A DNA stretch of 64,000 nt from Aquimarina aquimarini (GTDB lineage: Bacteria > Bacteroidota > Bacteroidia > Flavobacteriales > Flavobacteriaceae): contig NZ_OMKE01000035.1 in assembly GCF_900299535.1 (NCBI RefSeq), forward strand, positions 62,001 to 126,000. The letters are read 5' to 3'. Numbering within the stretch: position 1 is the first letter of the stretch; every line of letters starts with the position of its first letter. Under the pieces are notes generated by a model that saw nothing but the letters and a program-made list of their open reading frames with translations, searched no databases and had not been told where the DNA came from. The position numbers and the translations under genes are program-made. This document shows positions 55,708-63,170 of the stretch, one piece after another.

Positions 55708-56703
55708 TTGCCTCTCGTTCCGCAAAATCCTAAAAAACACATACCGTATAAAAAAATTAGTCGAGAGCCTCGACACGTAGATCTTATGAAAAAACTGAAA
55801 CTACATAATACATCTTATAAGTGCCTCTTAGAGGCTTTTGAGCAATGGCTGGATATCTTAGGCTATAATGAGCGAACAGTATATTATACCCCCATCTTTA
55901 TGCGAGAGTTCTTCCACTGGTTAGAAACCCATAATATCCAGCAGTTAGACCATATTACTATCGATACTGTAAAAGCCTATTACAAATATTTAGGAGAACG
56001 CAGTAACCAACGTACTAGCGGAGCATTAAGCAAAGCCTATCTCAACAAACATCAAAATGCCCTTAGAAAATTTAGGGAATACCTCAAAAAACACGGAGCA
56101 AGAACCTTCAAAATACACCTTCGCCTAGAAAAGAAAGAAAGTGCTATCAAAGATATCCTTACCCAATCAGAGATCAAACAACTCTTTGCAGTAACCAGTT
56201 ATAGCAGTACATACCAGCGTACCCGATTACGAGACAAAGCCATCCTTGTTATATTATACAGTTGCGGTTTACGTAGAACAGAAGCTGTAAGTCTTGATAT
56301 TAATGATATCCTTTTTGATGCAGGGCGTGTGTTTGTACGGCAAGGCAAGAATTACAAACAGCGTTACGTACCCATCAACAAACACAACTTACGAATCTTA
56401 GAAGATTATATCTACGAAGCACGCCCCCTATATAATGGTAGTCATGGTACAGAAGCACTACTGATTAATAAATACGGAAATCGACTACAAGGTAACTGTC
56501 TAGCAAAACGACTACGCCATTTATTAACCCTTGTAGATACTCAAAACTTAAAAGAAAAACACATTACCCCTCATTGTCTCAGGCATAGTATTGCCACCCA
56601 CCTATTACAACAAGGCATGCATATAGAAGATATACAACAGTTCTTAGGGCATAGCTCTTTAAAATCCACACAGATATACACCCACTTACTCGAATCATTA
56701 TGA
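55708..56703 (+). CDS. Tyrosine recombinase 1 (XerC/D-like, complete active site)
   Basis: 331 residues from a TTG start 8 bases after the ATPase stop; ATG 55786 is an alternative that removes 26 residues. It has an N-terminal SAM-like core-binding domain (about 35-135) and a C-terminal catalytic domain with all six positions: Arg189 (CGLRRTEA), Lys in RQGKNYKQR (about 214), His289 and Arg292 (HCLRHSIA), His315 (LGHSSL) and nucleophile Tyr324 (QIYTHL). It cuts and rejoins DNA at specific sites. It overlaps recombinase 2 by 4 bases. Confidence 0.93.
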   Translation: MPLVPQNPKKHIPYKKISREPRHVDLMKKLKLHNTSYKCLLEAFEQWLDILGYNERTVYYTPIFMREFFHWLETHNIQQLDHITIDTVKAYYKYLGERSNQRTSGALSKAYLNKHQNALRKFREYLKKHGARTFKIHLRLEKKESAIKDILTQSEIKQLFAVTSYSSTYQRTRLRDKAILVILYSCGLRRTEAVSLDINDILFDAGRVFVRQGKNYKQRYVPINKHNLRILEDYIYEARPLYNGSHGTEALLINKYGNRLQGNCLAKRLRHLLTLVDTQNLKEKHITPHCLRHSIATHLLQQGMHIEDIQQFLGHSSLKSTQIYTHLLESL

Positions 56704-57590
56704 AAGATTATTATACATACCTAGAAGAACTACAACATAGTGAGCGAACCATAAAAACCAATCTCTACAATATTGATAAGCTCAAACAATGGTGCAAATC
56801 CAAACGTACCAAACCAACATCATTAACCTACAGGCAAGTACTCAACTATATCAATCACCTAAAAACTACAAATCAACCCCAAACCATTAATAGGCATATC
56901 TGGGCGATCAAACATTATTACACCTATCTGATAGAACAAGGGTATCGAACAGATAATATTGCAGAAGGGTTAAAAGTAAGAGGAGAACACAAAAAAGTGT
57001 TCCATAACTTACTTAGCAGTGATGAACTAGAAGATCTATTTTACAGCTATCAAACCGATAAGATCTGGAAAGACAATTTTTATTACAAAGCCACGGCAAA
57101 GCGTAATAAAGTAGTGGTAGGATTACTAGTCTATCAAGGATTATTATCTAATAATTTTAAATCATTAGAAGTTGAGCATGTAGACCTACGCAGAGGAACC
57201 ATCTACATCCCAAGTACCCGACGTAATGCATGGCGAAAGTTACCCTTAAAATCGTGGCAGATTATAGAACTCAAAGAATATATAGAAGAAATACGACCAA
57301 TCATACAAGACCATGTAAATACTGATAATGAAAAGCTGTTTCCACTAAACACCCCACAGTTCAATACCATTTTACACCCGATCTTAAAAAAGCTAAAAAC
57401 CTACAATCAAAAAGTCATCAATAATACCCATATCAGAGCCAGTGTTATTGTAGGATGGTTAAGGCACTATAATATCAGACAAGTACAGCAAATGGCAGGA
57501 CATCGCCATATTAGTTCTACAGAATCATACAAACAAGATAATCTAGAAAGTCTGCACGAAGCTATAGATAAGTTCCATCCATTACAGTAA
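56700..57590 (+). CDS. Tyrosine recombinase 2 (Arg-I missing)
   Basis: A 296-residue tyrosine-recombinase-fold protein with a normal core-binding domain (about 1-95). In the catalytic domain the Arg-I position reads YQGLLSNNF (Leu149 instead of Arg). The Arg-II box is reduced to NTHIRASV. Lys180 (WRKLPL), His268 (AGHRHI) and Tyr277 (ESYKQD) remain. Arg-I normally stabilises the transition state, so this protein is probably impaired or serves as a DNA-binding partner of recombinase 1. Overlapping genes argue for a fixed ratio. Confidence 0.88.
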   Translation: MKDYYTYLEELQHSERTIKTNLYNIDKLKQWCKSKRTKPTSLTYRQVLNYINHLKTTNQPQTINRHIWAIKHYYTYLIEQGYRTDNIAEGLKVRGEHKKVFHNLLSSDELEDLFYSYQTDKIWKDNFYYKATAKRNKVVVGLLVYQGLLSNNFKSLEVEHVDLRRGTIYIPSTRRNAWRKLPLKSWQIIELKEYIEEIRPIIQDHVNTDNEKLFPLNTPQFNTILHPILKKLKTYNQKVINNTHIRASVIVGWLRHYNIRQVQQMAGHRHISSTESYKQDNLESLHEAIDKFHPLQ

Positions 57591-57631
57591 AACAGAATCC
57601 ATATAAAACCATAACTTTATACCCTCACACA

Positions 57632-58225
57632 ATGAACATCCGAGTGAAGCCAAATACCAAAATAGAAAGTCCCGAAGAATTATACATAATCATGCAACGC
57701 ATCCTAAAACGGGAGCAAAAAACAGACCGTGACCGAGAACACTTCTGGACAATCAGCCTAAACAATGCCAATACCGTACTCAATATAGAACTCGTTAGTA
57801 TGGGTAGTGTAAACACTACGATTATAGAACCGATGGAAGTCTACAGCATCCCCTTGCAGAAAAGAGCTACACGAATTATTTTAGTACACAATCATCCTGC
57901 GGGCACACTAAAACCATCCGACTCAGATAAAGACATTACCAATAGACTGATACAAGCAGGGAGGATATTACATATAGAAGTTTTAGACCATGTAATCATT
58001 ACCGAAGCATCCTTTTACAGTTTTACTCAAAGTGGCCTACTCCAAGAATTAGAAAAGAGCCTTGAATATGTTCCAGCCTACGAAATCAAGGCACAAGGAA
58101 AAGAAGAAGGGCAACAGGAAAAAGCTAGAGAAATGGCAAAAGCAATGAAAGAAGAAAATGTTGATATAGAAACCATTATGCGCTTTACAGGATTAAGCAA
58201 CGAAGAAATTACCAAATTACAATAA
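57632..58225 (+). CDS. RadC-like JAB/MPN domain protein with extra C-terminal segment
   Basis: A 197-residue protein. The JAB metalloprotease-like core has LVSMGSVNTTIIEPMEV and the metal motif HNHPAGTLKPSDSD (His86, His88, Asp99). The usual N-terminal helix-hairpin-helix part of RadC is absent. The C-terminal 55 residues (EKAREMAKAMKEENVDIETI to TGLSNEEITKL) resemble the tail of Rpn/PD-(D/E)XK transposase-like proteins and are not part of standard RadC. RadC-like genes are frequent on mobile elements; their activity is not established. Confidence 0.87.
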   Translation: MNIRVKPNTKIESPEELYIIMQRILKREQKTDRDREHFWTISLNNANTVLNIELVSMGSVNTTIIEPMEVYSIPLQKRATRIILVHNHPAGTLKPSDSDKDITNRLIQAGRILHIEVLDHVIITEASFYSFTQSGLLQELEKSLEYVPAYEIKAQGKEEGQQEKAREMAKAMKEENVDIETIMRFTGLSNEEITKLQ

Positions 58226-58236
58226 CTTACGTCAAT

Positions 58237-58770
58237 ATGAGTGAAGAAATCACCATTCCAAACGAAATAATCACTAGTAAAATATACCTGATTAGAGATC
58301 AAAAAGTAATGTTAGATAGGGATTTAGCAGAGCTTTATGGGGTAGAAACAAAACGGTTAAAAGAATCTGTAAGAAGAAATACAGAGCGTTTTCCAGAAGA
58401 TTTTATGTTTGAAATGACAAAAAATGAGTTCCAAAATTGGAGGACGCAATTTGCGACCTCCAAAACAGATCAAAAAGGTTTACGTTATGCTCCTTTTTGT
58501 TTTACGGAGCAAGGAGTAACCATGTTATCTTGTATTTTGAATAGTAAAAAAGCTATTGAAGTGAATATCCGAATTATTAGAGTGTTTACCCAAATAAGAC
58601 AAACCCTAACCGATACTCTAAATGTACAACTAGAAATCGAAGAAATCAAAAAAAAACTTACCAATCACAGTAAAAATATAGAACTGGTCTTTGATTACCT
58701 TGATGAGCTCAATAAAAAATTAGACACACCTGAACCCAATGAGAGAAAGAAAATTGGGTACAAGAAATAA
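58237..58770 (+). CDS. ORF6N-domain protein, copy 1
   Basis: A 177-residue protein with the ORF6N DNA-binding-type domain (IITSKIYLIRDQKVMLDRDL, then LYGVETKRLKESVRRN and FTEQGVTMLS). A coiled-coil tail holds KKKLTNHSKNIELVFDYLDELNKKL. ORF6N/KilA-N proteins occur in phages and mobile elements, often near toxin-antitoxin systems. The tail is almost identical in DNA to that of the copy at 63365, while the middle differs strongly. Confidence 0.87.
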   Translation: MSEEITIPNEIITSKIYLIRDQKVMLDRDLAELYGVETKRLKESVRRNTERFPEDFMFEMTKNEFQNWRTQFATSKTDQKGLRYAPFCFTEQGVTMLSCILNSKKAIEVNIRIIRVFTQIRQTLTDTLNVQLEIEEIKKKLTNHSKNIELVFDYLDELNKKLDTPEPNERKKIGYKK

Positions 58771-58917
58771 CCAACCAATTTATAATCTGATAATTAAATA
58801 ATTAAAAAGAATTTAAAAGGAAAAAACGTACTGATACACTACAAGCTTTTAAAAGACTGAAATAAATTTAAAAAGAAAAGCTTCGCTACTCCTTACAGTC
58901 GTAGCTTGCTAAACATA

Positions 58918-58948
58918 AAAAATCCCAGATCGACAGGTCTGGTTTTTT
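58918..58948 (+). terminator. Rho-independent terminator downstream of ORF6N copy 1
   Basis: Stem CCAGATC/GGTCTGG (one wobble pair) with a short loop, preceded by A's and followed by six T's, about 150 bases after the ORF6N stop. Confidence 0.75.
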
Positions 58949-59033
58949 AGTTAAAAGTCAGTAACAGATCATTAGTTACGGGCTGTACAAAGGAGTTCGT
59001 CTCGTCACTCCGCAAGCTATTTTTTGTTATTCC

Positions 59034-59057
59034 ACAAGTGCTGAAAAAAGCACTTGT
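59034..59057. repeat. 9-bp perfect hairpin
   Basis: ACAAGTGCT (59034-59042), 6-base GAAAAA loop, AGCACTTGT (59049-59057). Not followed by a T tract, so not a simple terminator. Confidence 0.85.
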
Positions 59058-59148
59058 TCCATACCGTTACAACTTCCTCACCTCCGGTCGGTAGTCTCCA
59101 CTACAAACAAATAGCCTTGCTCTATTCCTCTCTCACCCGTAGCTACTC

Positions 59149-59201
59149 TTTTGCTTAAAAACAATAAGGTACGCTATCGCTGAATAATAAATTAAGCAAA
59201 A
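59149..59201. repeat. 10-bp perfect inverted repeat
   Basis: TTTTGCTTAA (59149-59158) and TTAAGCAAAA (59192-59201), with GTAGC/GCTAC a few bases outside the arms continuing the symmetry. Confidence 0.85.
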
Positions 59202-59298
59202 CCGCTACTACATGGGCTACGCCGCTTAGTCGCAACCTAGCCAATTTTTTATGTGGAAGTTAATATCTGATAAAGAAGAAACATAAATAATCGTCTGG

Positions 59299-59329
59299 CA
59301 CACAAAACCACTACGTTCCCTTTTGTGTG
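59299..59329. repeat. 9-bp perfect hairpin
   Basis: CACACAAAA (59299-59307), 13-base loop, TTTTGTGTG (59321-59329). Confidence 0.85.
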
Positions 59330-59409
59330 TCGGTTGCTCCACTACGCTTTGGCTACGCCCTGTCTTTTGCGTACACGCAGTATCTTCAATCGGCAGATTG
59401 CCTAAGATC

Positions 59410-59465
59410 AATCTTGAAGCTGAAGTACAACAGCTTCAGCCGTTGCGCACTCCACCTTCAAGATT
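59410..59465. repeat. Nested hairpins (10-bp outer, 7-bp inner)
   Basis: Outer arms AATCTTGAAG (59410-59419) and CTTCAAGATT (59456-59465). The inner stem is GCTGAAG (59419-59425) and CTTCAGC (59434-59440). This branched structure is unlikely to arise by chance in such a short span. Confidence 0.85.
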
Positions 59466-59595
59466 AATCGATCACTCATACGGCTAGCAATACGGAAATT
59501 ACTATTTTAGCATAGCAGACAGATAGATGACCGATAGAACGTTCTTATTTTTTGCTTGATATAAAGGCTGGCCGTGTAAAAAAAGGGTATACCGC

Positions 59596-60663
59596 TTGTT
59601 TTTTTACGTAACTGTATACACAGGTAATTATGTCTATAAAAATGACCAACTCCAGTATTTTAGCACACCCGAAGGATATGCAACACCAAATGGTACAGGA
59701 TATCGATATGTGTACAATTATAAAGACCATTTAGGGAATACACGTTTAAGTTATACTAAAAATGATGCAGGTACTCCTGAGATTGTAGAAGAAAGTAATT
59801 ATTACCCCTTTGGATTAACTCATAAAGGATATAACAGTTCTGTATCTTCTTTAGGAAACTCTACAGCGCAATTATTAAAGTTTGGTGGGAAAGAACAACA
59901 AGACGAACTTGGACTTGATTGGATAGATATTACAGCGCGTAATTATGATCCTGCACTGGGTAGATGGATGAATATTGATCCGTTAGCAGATCAAATGAGA
60001 AGGCACTCATCTTATAATTATGCTTTTGATAATCCAATTTATTTTATTGATCCTGATGGGATGGCGCCTGAAGATGTTATTGTCTTATCTTATGGACAAA
60101 CTCCAAGAAAAAACCACACATCAGGTCATCAAGCACTTTTAGTTGGGGATGATAAAAATGGTTGGGTATTTATATCAAAAGATAAAGATGGAAGTTATAC
60201 CGATTCAAAAGGAGAATTAGTGAACGACCAATATACTATTAAGGAATTTGCTTCTGTTGAAGAGTTTGCTAATTCTGAATACAATACTTTTAAAGAAGAT
60301 TACGATGATGGAGAAGGCTTTAAATATTCTGAAAAAGATAGTGATAATAATATTCGTCAAAGATTTAAAGAAGGTTTTGAAATTGAAACTACTACAAAAC
60401 AAGATAGAGCTATTATAAACGCAGCAAGTTCAGAAGCTAAAAAACCATTTAGTTTAACAAGTAGTAATTGCACTCACACTTGTAAAAAAGGTTTAGATGC
60501 AGGAGGTTTAAAAAACGGAGAAGTTAGCTTAAAAAATGTTAATCTAAAAGGACAATCATTCATACTACAATCACAAAATTATTTCCCTACTGCAAAACAA
60601 GCTGAAATAGAAAGAAGCAACAAGGGAAAAGATGTTGATCATAAATTAATTCCAAATAATTAA
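59596..60663 (+). CDS. Orphan RHS tip cassette 2: core fragment plus permuted papain-like toxin
   Basis: The open frame (TTG at 59596, 355 codons) lacks a signal peptide and RHS N-terminus. Homology to the full gene begins abruptly at 59617. Residues 9-155 are RHS core (NYDPALGRWMNIDPLADQ, then YFIDPDGM). The tip has His174/His178 (NHTSGHQALLVGD) before Cys292/Cys296 (SSNCTHTCKKGL): H-then-C order, as in permuted papain-like (LRAT/NlpC-type) hydrolases. Likely target is an amide or ester bond in the envelope. It is probably a donor cassette rather than an expressed gene. It is followed one base later by an immunity candidate. Confidence 0.78.
   Translation: MFFYVTVYTGNYVYKNDQLQYFSTPEGYATPNGTGYRYVYNYKDHLGNTRLSYTKNDAGTPEIVEESNYYPFGLTHKGYNSSVSSLGNSTAQLLKFGGKEQQDELGLDWIDITARNYDPALGRWMNIDPLADQMRRHSSYNYAFDNPIYFIDPDGMAPEDVIVLSYGQTPRKNHTSGHQALLVGDDKNGWVFISKDKDGSYTDSKGELVNDQYTIKEFASVEEFANSEYNTFKEDYDDGEGFKYSEKDSDNNIRQRFKEGFEIETTTKQDRAIINAASSEAKKPFSLTSSNCTHTCKKGLDAGGLKNGEVSLKNVNLKGQSFILQSQNYFPTAKQAEIERSNKGKDVDHKLIPNN
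59617..59912 (+). repeat. RHS core repeat, copy B
   Basis: Matches 51358-51653 base for base apart from scattered differences. Similarity to copy C continues further, to about 60067, past the PDGMA motif. Confidence 0.95.
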
Positions 60664-60664
60664 A

Positions 60665-61204
60665 ATGAAAAAAAGATTAATTATACTATCATTACTTATT
60701 ATTGCTTTCTTTGGTTTATATTATCTAGTAACAGTTAAATTAAATAATAGTGGGCAGTTTGTAAATTACCATTATTACCCTTCATCTTCTGTTAAGGAAT
60801 CTATTTCTAGTGAAAATTTTCTAAAAGAATTACCTATAGACTCTATTATTATAGAGGGAGATGAAAATTTTAGAAATATGGTAAGTTCTGATTTATTATT
60901 TTGGATTGATAAATTTAAGGTTAATGAATCTTATGGTATATTAAATTTATTTTCACATAATTATATTGATAATGAAAAGAAAATATTAAGAGTTTCTTAT
61001 AAAGAATCAAGAAAATCACAAGATTTTAATTACGATGATTTAATATGGCTTGAATATGATGGTAAATTAATTGAAAGTATAAACCTTACTAATGGAAAAG
61101 GATATGTAAATGGGGATGTTGCAATACTGAATTTTTTTAACAATAAAGATAAAACCGAATATTTAGGAACTGTAAAAATACCAATTAAGTATAATAAAAG
61201 ATAG
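60665..61204 (+). CDS. Candidate immunity protein 2, membrane-anchored
   Basis: A 179-residue protein with an N-terminal transmembrane anchor or uncleaved signal (LIILSLLIIAFFGLYYLVTV) and a periplasm-facing body. It starts one base after the stop of toxin tip 2. Location outside the inner membrane fits protection against an envelope-active hydrolase. No family recognised. The 15-bp GC-rich motif begins 6 bases after its stop. Confidence 0.7.
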   Translation: MKKRLIILSLLIIAFFGLYYLVTVKLNNSGQFVNYHYYPSSSVKESISSENFLKELPIDSIIIEGDENFRNMVSSDLLFWIDKFKVNESYGILNLFSHNYIDNEKKILRVSYKESRKSQDFNYDDLIWLEYDGKLIESINLTNGKGYVNGDVAILNFFNNKDKTEYLGTVKIPIKYNKR

Positions 61205-61209
61205 TAACT

Positions 61210-61224
61210 CCGCTACCGCGAAGC
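61210..61224. repeat. 15-bp GC-rich junction motif
   Basis: CCGCTACCGCGAAGC, identical to 52927-52941 and 62892-62906. Here it directly follows immunity gene 2, and the RHS core copy C starts 50 bases later. Confidence 0.9.
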
Positions 61225-61273
61225 CAATGTCATTAAGTTAAGGAATTATTTTATTGATTTTCATATTGTTATA

Positions 61274-61522
61274 ACCCGAAGGATATGCAACACCAAATGG
61301 TACAGGATATCGATATGTGTACAATTATAAAGACCATTTAGGGAATACACGTTTAAGTTATACCAAAAATGATGCAGGTACTCCTGAGATTGTAGAAGAA
61401 AGTAATTATTACCCCTTTGGATTAACTCATAAAGGATATAATAGTTCTGTATCTTCTTTAGGGAACTCTACTGCTCAATTATTAAAGTTCGGAGGGAAAG
61501 AAGAACAACAAGATGAACTTGG
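61274..61522 (+). repeat. RHS core repeat, copy C
   Basis: Matches 51408-51653 and copy B, with one in-frame 3-base insertion (an extra Glu codon, giving KEEQQDE). It starts abruptly at ACCCGAAGG. Confidence 0.95.
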
Positions 61523-62321
61523 ACTTGATTGGATAGATATTACTGCAAGAAATTATGATCCTGCACTGGGTAGATGGATGAATATTGATCCTTTAGCAGA
61601 TCAAATGAGAAGGCACTCACCTTATAATTATGCTTTTGATAGCCCATTAATGTTTGTTGATCCTGATGGAATGGCTGCATACTGGGTTCCAGATCAAAAT
61701 GGAAATCTCAAAGCTGAAAAAGGAGATAATGCTGCAACTTTGGCTACACATTTGAATATATCTGAAAATGATGCAAGTGATTTAATTGATAACCAGAAAT
61801 TAGAACGAGAAAATTATGTTGAAACTGATGCTGCTGTAGTTGAAGGACAGACGTTAGATATCGATAATAATATGACAAGATCTGTAGAAAATTCTAATGG
61901 CCCTACAACAGAACAAATACAATCAGGAGATACATCAATAAAGCCAGATAGAGTTAATGATTTATATAATTGTGGTGGTTCTTGTATAGCGGGTGTCCAA
62001 GGAAAAGAGATTAACCCTGAGAATGCAGGTGTTCAAAATTTCTTTAATCCAATGGCTACTGGAGAAGGTAAAACTGTTAGAGATTCTTTTGAGCAAGTAG
62101 ATTCTTTAGACGATGCACAATTTGGAACTACTGTAATTGATTGGGGAGGAAAGCACTCAGCAATTTATTATGGATCAAGTAAAGATGGAACACCATATGT
62201 GTATTCTAAAAATGGAGTTAATGCCAAACCTGGCGTTTTTAAATTAAGTGAAGTAAATAAGATATACAATGCAGATAATAAGATACAACCAACTTATCAT
62301 AACTATAACCCTAGTAATTAA
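61317..62321 (+). CDS. Orphan RHS tip cassette 3: core fragment plus NlpC/P60-like toxin
   Basis: 334 codons from a GTG inside the core; homology begins earlier, at 61274, so this is a 5'-truncated cassette. After the core (to VDPDGM, about residue 119) comes a LysM-like stretch (NAATLATHLNISENDA). The tip has Cys219/Cys223 (YNCGGSCIAG) before His280 (DWGGKHSAIYYG), the C-then-H order of NlpC/P60 or CHAP hydrolases. Peptidoglycan is the probable target. It overlaps the lipoprotein immunity candidate by 53 bases. Confidence 0.78.
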   Translation: MYNYKDHLGNTRLSYTKNDAGTPEIVEESNYYPFGLTHKGYNSSVSSLGNSTAQLLKFGGKEEQQDELGLDWIDITARNYDPALGRWMNIDPLADQMRRHSPYNYAFDSPLMFVDPDGMAAYWVPDQNGNLKAEKGDNAATLATHLNISENDASDLIDNQKLERENYVETDAAVVEGQTLDIDNNMTRSVENSNGPTTEQIQSGDTSIKPDRVNDLYNCGGSCIAGVQGKEINPENAGVQNFFNPMATGEGKTVRDSFEQVDSLDDAQFGTTVIDWGGKHSAIYYGSSKDGTPYVYSKNGVNAKPGVFKLSEVNKIYNADNKIQPTYHNYNPSN

Positions 62322-62691
62322 TTTAATTAGTTGTTCTAAAGCAGGTGATAATAATCATAAGTTAAAGGAGGTGAAATTTCACTCAAAAGGCGAAACAGTT
62401 GTTATTAAAAAATACTCTCTACATACCGAAAAAGGGGGATTGTATTTGCTTATTGATAATGATGTTAAGCGAGATAAGATTTTGAAAGTATTGGATATAG
62501 ATAAAATATCATTGTTTACTAATGATACAATCTATTATGCATTGCCTTATGATGTTTTATCAAGTCAATTGCCAACATCTACTTTTTCTTTTGCTTTAAA
62601 AAACAACTCTGAAAAGTTACAATATTATAATGATCCAAAAGGAGAATTAATATTAATTGGTAATGAAGATCAGCTTAACTTGTTAAAATAA
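62269..62691 (+). CDS. Candidate immunity protein 3, lipoprotein
   Basis: A 140-residue protein with a lipoprotein signal (IITITLVINLISCSKAG; lipobox Cys at about residue 22) and a small alpha/beta body. Start ATG 62269 overlaps the toxin end. A lipid-anchored periplasmic inhibitor suits a peptidoglycan-cleaving toxin. A terminator follows 24 bases after the stop. No family recognised. Confidence 0.7.
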   Translation: MQIIRYNQLIITITLVINLISCSKAGDNNHKLKEVKFHSKGETVVIKKYSLHTEKGGLYLLIDNDVKRDKILKVLDIDKISLFTNDTIYYALPYDVLSSQLPTSTFSFALKNNSEKLQYYNDPKGELILIGNEDQLNLLK

Positions 62692-62715
62692 AAAATAGAT
62701 TTAAATATATATAAG

Positions 62716-62740
62716 CCACTCAGCAATGAGTGGTTTTTTT
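62716..62740 (+). terminator. Rho-independent terminator after immunity gene 3
   Basis: Perfect stem CCACTCA/TGAGTGG with a GCAA loop, directly followed by a run of seven T's. Confidence 0.92.
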
Positions 62741-62753
62741 ATTATAGGAAGAT

Positions 62754-62888
62754 TTATTCTTTGTATAGTTTGGCTACCTTTTTATCAATCAGGTAATCAG
62801 ACATATTAGTGTCATTATAGATCACTTCTGCAATGTATCGAGCATACTGATCTTTGTTTTGTTTGGTGGTGGTAATGGTAACAATCGC
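62754..62888 (-). pseudogene. Truncated copy of the SNase-like nuclease gene
   Basis: 135 bases nearly matching the C-terminal half of the nuclease at 53045-53383 in the same orientation, ending with its own TAA (KLYKE end). Homology stops at 62888, where the 15-bp GC-rich motif begins, so the 5' half is missing. No start codon or active-site part remains. Confidence 0.88.
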
Positions 62889-62889
62889 T

Positions 62890-63021
62890 CCCCGCTACCG
62901 CGAAGCTGTGCTTCGTGACGTCAAAGATTGGCGAGTAAGAGTAAACAGTACGAGTAAATAAAAGCAAAGAACCAGTTACAGCAATGTAGCTGGTTTTTGT
63001 TTTAAAGTATAAATCTATCCT
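62890..63021 (+). repeat. Post-immunity repeat block, copy 2
   Basis: Copy of 52925-53051, including the 15-bp motif (62892-62906) with a short insertion (TGTGC) next to it, and the terminator stem at 62970-62995 (loop GCAA). Here the nuclease fragment precedes the block instead of following it, so the order has been rearranged. Confidence 0.9.
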
Positions 63022-63080
63022 CAATAGGGGATTCTATGAATAAAAAAACAACACATAACCAACAAATTACCCCTCCTTCT

Positions 63081-63170
63081 TCTTAATAGATCAGAATACA
63101 ATTCTCATATTTTTTTATTTTTTTTAGCCAGTTTCAAAAAATGGTACTTATCTGCTGTAATATTGCATAT
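63081..63170 (+). repeat. Leader repeat, copy 2
   Basis: Copy of 44198-44289, the leader of the RHS locus, now about 190 bases upstream of an ORF6N gene. The rest of 63171-63364 is AT-rich with no supported gene. Confidence 0.9.

Larger units (their letters stand above)
58771..59595. other. 825-base hairpin-rich noncoding region
   Basis: No supported gene. From about 59000 on, base composition is visibly more GC-rich than the flanks. It contains a terminator (58918-58948) and at least four long perfect inverted repeats: 59034-59057, 59149-59201, 59299-59329 and 59410-59465 (the last encloses a 7-bp inner hairpin). The region ends where RHS core copy B begins. It may hold an attachment site, origin or structured RNA. 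Confidence 0.7.

Noticed and set aside
54101..57590. Recombinase-in-trio (RIT) element
   Set aside because: Only two tyrosine recombinases are present; the third partner is a P-loop ATPase, so the RIT label does not fit.
59226..59411. Open frame of 61 codons on the - strand in the hairpin region
   Set aside because: No family, no ribosome-binding site, and it lies over inverted repeats; it is more likely chance translation of a structured noncoding element.
52925..62906. Integron-like attC sites
   Set aside because: The 15-bp motif and nearby hairpins lack the paired R and L box layout, and no integron integrase is seen; cassettes here are headed by homologous core sequence instead.
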